Of a stretch of 19,709 bases of DNA, positions 13,799-19,709 are shown piece after piece. The notes below the pieces were generated by a model. The model was not told the DNA's origin and did not search any database. It was given only the letters and a program-made list of their open reading frames with translations. The stretch covers positions 10,867 to 30,575 of the forward strand of contig DUHF01000108.1 of the NCBI GenBank assembly GCA_013331015.1. The letters are read 5' to 3'. The first letter of the stretch is position 1; each line of letters begins with the position of its first letter. The position numbers and the translations under genes were made by a program. Source of the stretch: Methanoregula sp. (lineage in GTDB: Archaea > Halobacteriota > Methanomicrobia > Methanomicrobiales > Methanospirillaceae).

Positions 13799-14866
13799 AT
13801 GAAGATCCTTATCGATATGGGCCATCCCGCACATGTCCACCTTTTCAAGAATTTTATCTGGGAGATGCAGAAGCAGGGGCATGAGATTAAGGTGACTGCC
13901 CGGGACAAGGAAGTGACCCGACAACTGCTCGATGCATACCATATCCCCTACCAGTTGATCGGAAAGCCCCTACCGGGAAAATTCGGGTTGATGCGGGAAT
14001 GGGTCTCTCGCGGATATAAAATTCATCAGACCGGAAAAAAATTTAACGCGGATCTTTACCTCGGCATCCTGAATCCTGCAACCGCAATTTCTGCTAAACT
14101 GGCCAAGAAAACATCGTTTACCTTCACCGATACCGAGCATGCGGCGTTTGCGAAACGGGTTACATTCCCCTTCACCACGAAAATCATCACCCCTTCATGT
14201 TACATGGACGAAGTCGGACCGAAACAGGTACGATACAACGGGTACCACGAACTCGCATACCTCCACCCGAATTATTTTACTCCCAACCCAGCGGTTCTTG
14301 ATGAGGTGGGGCTGACAAAAGACGAACCTTTCATCATCTTGAGATTCGTCTCGTGGGGAGCGAGTCATGACAAGAACCAATACGGGATCCAAGATAAGGA
14401 ATCCTTCGTGCGGGCTATCGAGAAGTACGGGAGGGTTTTCATAACCTCGGAAATGGATTTGCCTGAAAACCTGAAATCATACGTCCTGAAACTAGCCCCC
14501 GAAAAACTCCATGATCTACTTGCCTATGCATCGCTGTATATCGGAGAGGGTGCAACAACAGCGTCGGAATGCGCTGTTCTCGGAACGCACGCGATTTATG
14601 TAAATACGCTCCGGTTGGGATATACGGATGAGGAAGAAAAGAAGTATGGGCTTGTTTTTAACTATTCGTGTCCCGAGCAGATGCATGATGATATTCTTAA
14701 AAAAATTATAACGCTTTTGGGAAACAAGAATCTTAAAACGGATGGTAAGGAAAAGCAGAAAAAACTGCTCGCGGACAAGGAAGATCCCACTGCATTTATG
14801 GTGGCTTTCGTGGAAGATTATCTAAATTGCGTTGATGAATTCGATAATGGAGAGATAAGATTTTAA
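13799..14866 (+). CDS. DUF354 family protein (GT-B / UDP-GlcNAc 2-epimerase-like fold)
   Basis: A 355-residue protein matching DUF354 (PF04007). It opens with I-L-I-D-M-G-H-P-A-H-V-H-L-F-K (3-17), the family hallmark, and carries I-G-E-G-A-T-T-A-S-E-C-A-V-L-G (248-262), equivalent to the nucleotide-sugar-binding loop of UDP-GlcNAc 2-epimerases and GT-B transferases. The length is normal. Such genes lie in archaeal surface-glycan clusters; the reaction is not established. It is probably cotranscribed with the preceding GT2 (25-nt gap). Base composition changes within this gene: the 5' third resembles the GC-rich upstream gene and the 3' part is AT-rich like the following genes, which suggests a recombination border. 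Confidence 0.82.
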   Translation: MKILIDMGHPAHVHLFKNFIWEMQKQGHEIKVTARDKEVTRQLLDAYHIPYQLIGKPLPGKFGLMREWVSRGYKIHQTGKKFNADLYLGILNPATAISAKLAKKTSFTFTDTEHAAFAKRVTFPFTTKIITPSCYMDEVGPKQVRYNGYHELAYLHPNYFTPNPAVLDEVGLTKDEPFIILRFVSWGASHDKNQYGIQDKESFVRAIEKYGRVFITSEMDLPENLKSYVLKLAPEKLHDLLAYASLYIGEGATTASECAVLGTHAIYVNTLRLGYTDEEEKKYGLVFNYSCPEQMHDDILKKIITLLGNKNLKTDGKEKQKKLLADKEDPTAFMVAFVEDYLNCVDEFDNGEIRF

Positions 14867-14895
14867 GACAAATTTTCAATAATTGTGGTTGTTTT

Positions 14896-15789
14896 ATGAA
14901 AGAAAAACGATGTGCCAGTTCCTATATTTTAATCACACCCGCAAAAAATGAGGAGAGATTCTTACCTTTTGTTGCGACATCAGTTGTCAAACAGTCAATT
15001 TTACCAAAGTTATGGTTGATTATTGATGATGGATCTGATGACGGGACTCCCTCAATAATTAACGACCTTCGAAAAAGATACTCATGGATTGAAACAGTAC
15101 GGCTCCCCCCACATCCAAGAGACATCACATATCATTATTCATATGTCTGCCATACGGGATTCCAAAGGATAATCGAACTATGTAACGAGCGATTGATCGA
15201 GTTTAATTATCTCGGATTGTTGGATGCTGATACAGAACTCGAAAACGAGTTTTTTGAAAAACTTATTCTTGAATTTAAAAAGAATAAAAATCTCGGAATC
15301 GCGAGTGGGAAAATCATTACACAGTCTGATAAAAATTTTCAAAACGAACCCACAAATTACTGGCCACGGGGAACCGGAAGATTATGGTCTTGGGAATGTT
15401 TTCAAAAAACCTCTGGCTATGTTATTGAACCATCCCCGGATTCTATATCGAACATCAAAGCTATCCTACGAGGATATGATATTAAACAGTTCAACAATAT
15501 GATCGCAATCCAGAAAAGAGAGACAAGTAGTGCAGAGGGGCATTGGCATGGATATCAAATGCGTGGAAAAGTTGCGTATTATTTTCATAAAAATCCATTA
15601 TTGATCATTTCCTTATTCTGTTACTATACTTTTAAAGATCCATATTATATCGGATTGGCATTTCTGGCTGGCTATCTGAAAGCGCTTATTCGAAGGGATA
15701 AACAAATCCATGATGAAGAGATAAGAAACTATTATTGGAATTCGAGATTAAAGGAAGCTCTGAGAATATTTCGCAAAAAACCGACATAA
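14896..15789 (+). CDS. GT2 family glycosyltransferase
   Basis: A 297-residue single-domain GT2 protein (PF00535, GT-A fold). Seen: I-T-P-A-K-N-E-E at 13-20, D-D-G-S-D-D-G-T at 44-51 (nucleotide binding), and the metal-binding D-A-D at 110-112, so the active site looks intact. A hydrophobic stretch at about 234-265 may associate with the membrane. The C-terminus is basic. The gene is AT-rich. It lies 29 nt after the DUF354 gene and about 70 nt before the membrane protein gene, so an operon is likely. No strong ribosome binding site is visible. Donor and acceptor cannot be told. Confidence 0.82.
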   Translation: MKEKRCASSYILITPAKNEERFLPFVATSVVKQSILPKLWLIIDDGSDDGTPSIINDLRKRYSWIETVRLPPHPRDITYHYSYVCHTGFQRIIELCNERLIEFNYLGLLDADTELENEFFEKLILEFKKNKNLGIASGKIITQSDKNFQNEPTNYWPRGTGRLWSWECFQKTSGYVIEPSPDSISNIKAILRGYDIKQFNNMIAIQKRETSSAEGHWHGYQMRGKVAYYFHKNPLLIISLFCYYTFKDPYYIGLAFLAGYLKALIRRDKQIHDEEIRNYYWNSRLKEALRIFRKKPT

Positions 15790-15862
15790 ACCGTGAAAAA
15801 TTTTCAATAAATCATTCATTCCAAACAAGGATTTCGAAAAACATTACATTTGACGGGGAGAA

Positions 15863-17674
15863 ATGAGAAAAGGTAATTTTATTAAGATAATTTCAATCTT
15901 TTGTTTTCTAATCTTGATAGTGTTGAACATCAGTGTATTATTGAACGCTTTACCAGGATATCAGGTGGATATCTATCAGGATACATCAATTCTCGTTTGG
16001 ATTCTGTTTTTTTTGTGTGTTTTCGGTGCAATTACCATTGTTTTGTCCCAACTCCATGACGGACATTATCGGACGAGCCATTTCTGGGTCACGGGGGTTA
16101 TCATTCTTATTTTTCTCCGTATTTGGGTTGTCCTTTTCCCATATATCAGGGGGATATACACTCTCGGAGGGGATAACATGACACATTTGGGGTTATTAAA
16201 AGATATTGTCATGTCTGGTCATACGGCTGAAATTAATTTTTACCCAATTACCCATATATTTGGATCAATCTCGGTTCTTATTACAAATAGCTCAATAGAA
16301 GCAGTGACCAACTATTCAACAATACCAATCGCACTCCTCTATGTTATTTCACTTTATTTAATCGTAAGGATACTATTTGTTGATCGGGTCTTTGCAATAT
16401 TATGCGTTACATTAGTCGCAGCTATCATTTTCGATGGAAATTTTCTCTACTTCAAACCTAACGGCTGGACAATGATGTTTTTACCTTTCGTTTTTTTTGT
16501 GTTGTTAAAAAATTATTTCAATCAAGAAAAAACCGGTTTTAAAATTATTTTACTCCTTGTTTTATTGATTGCACCGTTCTTCCATCCATTGGCGGCCCTG
16601 ATCTTATCAATATCGATTATCGGTATTTATGCAACATACCTGCTCGCGGATTATACTCCCGATTTATTTGTCATCGATATTAAAAACGTATTGAAAAATT
16701 TGAAAAATGTTGTATCCTTTCCATTTCTCGGCATTTTGCTCGTATCATGGATTATATGGTTGTTATCGTTCAGGTTTTTCTCCTATAATATCCAGCATAT
16801 CTATGATGTAATCATTAGTGGGTCTGAAATCGGAGAAGTACCAATCAATGAAATGACCGGAAAATTACAAAAAATCCATGTCGATATCTCTGAGATTTTT
16901 AAATTGACCATTAAAATTTACGGCACGGACATTGTGTTTTTAGTTTTATTTATCATCGGAGTGTATATTCTCATCAAGAACTTTGAAAAAATTAAAAATT
17001 TTGATTTGCTCTATATTTTTGGAAGTTTCACCATAGCGTTTGGTCTGACCTATTTCGTTTTTTTATTTGATATCCTGCCATTGAAGTTTTTAGCTGGTGA
17101 ACGTATGATCTCCACTACTATGCTTTTTACACCAATATTTGCGGCAGTGACACTCAGATGTCTGATCAAAGATAAAAAAATCTTCTATATTATATTATGC
17201 GGTTGCCTGATCGTAATTCCAATCCTGCTGAGTAGTTTCAATACGTACCAGTCACCATACACGGAACGACCATCGAACTATATTACACACATGGATATTA
17301 GTGGAATGAAATGGTCTCTAGAAAACAACAACCCCACTTTTGGGTATGCCGCGATTACAAGTTTACCCTCTCGTTATACTGATACTATCTACGGTACATT
17401 TGAGCGTTCACAAAGACTCCTCAATATCGGGAGAGCTTATGTACCTTTTATCCCGAATCATTTCAACTATGATAATACCGAAAACCTTGGTAGTGTATAT
17501 CGTGATCCTCGTTATCTGGTAATATGTCGTCTCGACAGGATCGTCTATACGACAGTTTATAAAGATGTAGGCAGATTCGACGATAAGGATTTTGTACGTT
17601 TGGAAGGTGATAATACGGTGAATAAATTGTATAATAATGGTGATACCGCCGTTATTCTCATTGATGCATCGTAA
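15863..17674 (+). CDS. Multi-pass membrane protein, GT-C glycosyltransferase-like
   Basis: A 603-residue protein with roughly ten to twelve hydrophobic helices in residues 8-470 and a soluble C-terminal region of about 130 residues (470-603) without helices. The loop after the third helix contains G-G-D-N-M-T-H (102-108), with Asp104 and His108, and then F-Y-P-I-T-H (126-131). An acidic residue in an early outer loop is typical of GT-C enzymes that use lipid-linked sugars. The oligosaccharyltransferase signature W-W-D-x-G was not seen, so it is not AglB. GGGGAG lies 2 nt before the ATG, a close ribosome binding site. The gene is strongly AT-rich and sits between a GT2 and an asparagine-synthetase-like gene. 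A flippase- or polymerase-like role is the alternative. Confidence 0.6.
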   Translation: MRKGNFIKIISIFCFLILIVLNISVLLNALPGYQVDIYQDTSILVWILFFLCVFGAITIVLSQLHDGHYRTSHFWVTGVIILIFLRIWVVLFPYIRGIYTLGGDNMTHLGLLKDIVMSGHTAEINFYPITHIFGSISVLITNSSIEAVTNYSTIPIALLYVISLYLIVRILFVDRVFAILCVTLVAAIIFDGNFLYFKPNGWTMMFLPFVFFVLLKNYFNQEKTGFKIILLLVLLIAPFFHPLAALILSISIIGIYATYLLADYTPDLFVIDIKNVLKNLKNVVSFPFLGILLVSWIIWLLSFRFFSYNIQHIYDVIISGSEIGEVPINEMTGKLQKIHVDISEIFKLTIKIYGTDIVFLVLFIIGVYILIKNFEKIKNFDLLYIFGSFTIAFGLTYFVFLFDILPLKFLAGERMISTTMLFTPIFAAVTLRCLIKDKKIFYIILCGCLIVIPILLSSFNTYQSPYTERPSNYITHMDISGMKWSLENNNPTFGYAAITSLPSRYTDTIYGTFERSQRLLNIGRAYVPFIPNHFNYDNTENLGSVYRDPRYLVICRLDRIVYTTVYKDVGRFDDKDFVRLEGDNTVNKLYNNGDTAVILIDAS

Positions 17675-17879
17675 ATAAGAACGAGATTCTGAACACTTAC
17701 CAGACAATTGAATTAAAATCCAGAACAATTTATGAAAATGCGTTGGGTACTTTTTTGTGTTTTATCTTCGTTCAAATTCTGAAAAAGCGTTTTAATCTGG
17801 CGGGCAATCTTTAATTTTTCCATAATTTGAGAGATTTAGCCAACAGGATTAAAGAACTATTTTAACAAACATAATTGGC
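17675..17879 (+). promoter_or_regulatory. AT-rich intergenic region before the asparagine-synthetase-like gene
   Basis: These 205 bp are AT-rich. Candidate TATA elements include CTATTTTAAC at about 17857-17866, which is close (about 15-20 nt) to the ATG at 17880, and earlier A/T runs near 17812-17820. No ribosome binding site is visible. The gap is longer than elsewhere in the cluster, so the last gene may have its own promoter. Confidence 0.3.
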
Positions 17880-19652
17880 ATGAGCGGGATTAATGGTTTT
17901 ACGTGGGATGACACGGATTTATGTCATAAAATGAATAACGCCACAATGCATAGGGGCCCTGATGGCGAGAACTTGTTTTCAAATAATAATATCTCCTTTG
18001 GATATGTCCAGACTCATATGTCGGAACCCGTACGAAATTTTTTACTCCCAATAAGTGATGAATCTGGAAAAATCCAATTAATGTATGATGGAGAGATTTA
18101 TAACTATACCAATATAAAAGAAGAACTTGAATCTTTGGGGCGCTTGATTAAGTCAGATAAAGAATCTGAAATAATAATTAACGCTTACTTGCAATGGGGA
18201 TTAGCATGTCTTGAAAAATTTAACGGGGTATGGAGCATTGCCATTTACGACGGGACAATTAATAAGCTCTTTCTTATAAGAGACCGTTATGGCACAAAAC
18301 CTCTCTACTACCAGATTCTTGAAGAAAATCTAATCTTTTCATCAGAAATTCTCGGGATATTGGTTCATTCAGAATCTTCGCAACCAAATGATAGAGCCGT
18401 TATTAAATATCTTCATAGGGGACAATATATTTATGGCCAAAAATGGCTTCGGACCGGTGAAACATTTTTCAATGATATTTTTCTCTTATTCCCTGGTGCA
18501 TATCTCTCGTTTGATTATAACACCCGAAAAACTGAACATGTTTTCTGGTATATCGGTTCTGAACACATAGAACATTTTGATCGTCATAATGATGATCCCA
18601 TAAAATATATGAGAAAAGTCTTTATTCAAAGCATTAAGGATCGGCTGCCCAAAAATACAACGGTTGCTTCTAGTCTGAGCGGGGGGATTGATTCATCATC
18701 TATCGTTTGCACAATTCGTCATGAATACCCTGACTTAAAAATTAACACATATTCAATGGTCCATCCTGGTGAACCATATGATGAATCTGAATATGTGAAA
18801 ATGGTTGTTGACTTTGCAAAGACGAATGCGGTGTATCTATCTCCAAATTCTGAAGAATTATCCCATGATTTGTTGGATCTTATCCGTACACAACAGGAAC
18901 CGTTTCTTACACTGGCTGTTTTTGGCCAATATAAAATGATGCAGAAAGCTCATGATCATGGGATTAAAATCATGATGGACGGGATGGGAGCAGATCTTCT
19001 CCTGAGACCCCATGTTAACATAACAGAGTACGTGCGATCAGGAGATATTTCTGAAATATTAAGAAGAATTATTCCCTTCATTCAATTGAGGATGGAAAAG
19101 ATACGGAATCGGAAAATTGCCAAAAGTCTCCTCAAAGAGATCCCTGAACTATACTTACAGGAGAAGGATTTTGCAAAATTTGATGTTCCCAATACATCAT
19201 TTGACATTCGTGATGACAGGAATGGGATGAGGTGGGGCGTATCAACCCGAATGCCATTTCAGGATAAATTATTCCAAGAATTTGGAGCGGGGCTTCCCTT
19301 TGAGTGGAGAGTCCGCAATGGGTATACGAAATATATTTTTCGCCAGGCAATGAAGGGGATTCTTCCTTCCGGAATTCTTGAAAGACGGACCAAGCAGGGG
19401 TTTGTTTTACCCGTTTCTAATATAATGAGTTCGGGGGAGATGCAGGAAAAAATTGAGAACATTTTTTCCTCGAAATCCTTTTTATCGCGAAAATATTGGG
19501 ATGGAAAAGCTGTACAAAAAAAATACCATGATTTTTGTTGCGGAAAAGAACAGTGGAACGATATCTTCTGGCGAATTCTTAATGTTGAAATCTGGTTAAG
19601 GATTTATTTTGATAGCACTGCGGAAGACATCGCCCATGAAGCCAAGATCTAA
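17880..19652 (+). CDS. Divergent asparagine-synthetase-like protein, glutaminase site disabled
   Basis: A 590-residue protein with the two-domain layout of glutamine-dependent asparagine synthetase (GATase_7 PF13537 plus Asn_synthase PF00733). It starts M-S-G-I where active enzymes have M-C-G-I, so the catalytic Cys is Ser2. The usual Arg after G-H-R-R-L-S is not recognisable (G-Y-V-Q-T-H at 41-46), and the oxyanion Asn of N-G-E-I-Y-N is Asp70. Retained parts are H-R-G-P-D-G (24-29) and S-D-K-E (92-95). The ATP pyrophosphatase loop S-G-G-I-D-S-S (267-273) is intact, but the later motif G-E-G-x-D-E reads G-M-G-A-D-L (368-373). It should still activate a carboxylate with ATP, but not take ammonia from glutamine. 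In this cluster it may amidate a sugar acid or join it to an amine. Confidence 0.8.
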   Translation: MSGINGFTWDDTDLCHKMNNATMHRGPDGENLFSNNNISFGYVQTHMSEPVRNFLLPISDESGKIQLMYDGEIYNYTNIKEELESLGRLIKSDKESEIIINAYLQWGLACLEKFNGVWSIAIYDGTINKLFLIRDRYGTKPLYYQILEENLIFSSEILGILVHSESSQPNDRAVIKYLHRGQYIYGQKWLRTGETFFNDIFLLFPGAYLSFDYNTRKTEHVFWYIGSEHIEHFDRHNDDPIKYMRKVFIQSIKDRLPKNTTVASSLSGGIDSSSIVCTIRHEYPDLKINTYSMVHPGEPYDESEYVKMVVDFAKTNAVYLSPNSEELSHDLLDLIRTQQEPFLTLAVFGQYKMMQKAHDHGIKIMMDGMGADLLLRPHVNITEYVRSGDISEILRRIIPFIQLRMEKIRNRKIAKSLLKEIPELYLQEKDFAKFDVPNTSFDIRDDRNGMRWGVSTRMPFQDKLFQEFGAGLPFEWRVRNGYTKYIFRQAMKGILPSGILERRTKQGFVLPVSNIMSSGEMQEKIENIFSSKSFLSRKYWDGKAVQKKYHDFCCGKEQWNDIFWRILNVEIWLRIYFDSTAEDIAHEAKI

Positions 19653-19709
19653 TAACGTCCTCGTGTTACCAAAAACAAACTAAAGAGAATTCCGATAAAC
19701 CCGGAAATT

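Overview
The window looks like chromosomal DNA of a methanogenic archaeon, most likely order Methanomicrobiales (Methanoregula-like). This is inferred from protein style and promoters, not from a database search. Supporting signs are large Thr/Asn-rich exported proteins with a signal peptide or a C-terminal membrane anchor, archaeal ATPase/DUF234 and DUF354 families, A/T-rich TATA-like boxes about 25-30 nt before several start codons (leaderless transcripts), and T-tract terminators. No rRNA, tRNA, CRISPR array or insertion sequence was seen.

Layout. (1) 1-5214: two exported surface proteins transcribed divergently from a 516-bp intergenic region. The minus-strand one (from 3336 leftward past the window edge) carries at least seven IPT/TIG-like repeats of about 100 residues, each with an N-glycosylation sequon at the same place. 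The plus-strand one (3853-5214) has a Thr-rich linker and a C-terminal membrane anchor. (2) 5233-11186: an accessory island with three separate P-loop ATPases, each ending in a PD-(D/E)XK-nuclease-like domain (one AAA_14/DUF4143, two ATPase_2/DUF234 paralogues). A RelB/RelE-type toxin-antitoxin pair follows, with its toxin gene frameshifted at an A7 run. Long GC-rich gene-free spacers separate the genes, and palindromes sit in several core promoters. (3) 11187-12165: nearly 1 kb without a credible gene, holding two terminator-like hairpins with no obvious upstream gene. (4) 12166-19652: a plus-strand surface-glycan cluster: a two-domain GT2 glycosyltransferase with membrane segments, a DUF354 GT-B-like protein, a second GT2, a large multi-pass GT-C-like membrane protein, and a divergent asparagine-synthetase-like protein. 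Base composition falls from GC-rich to clearly AT-rich within the DUF354 gene, so the outer part of the cluster looks horizontally acquired.

How the parts may work together (inference). The glycan cluster could build or modify the sugar attached to surface proteins such as the sequon-bearing repeat protein. The ATPase/toxin-antitoxin island looks like selfish or defence-type cargo between the two surface loci. The strongest unusual points are the asparagine-synthetase homologue with a disabled glutaminase site and altered synthetase motif, the matched AGTATACT palindromes 4 nt before both DUF234 ATPase start codons, the frameshifted toxin, and the regularly spaced sequons.
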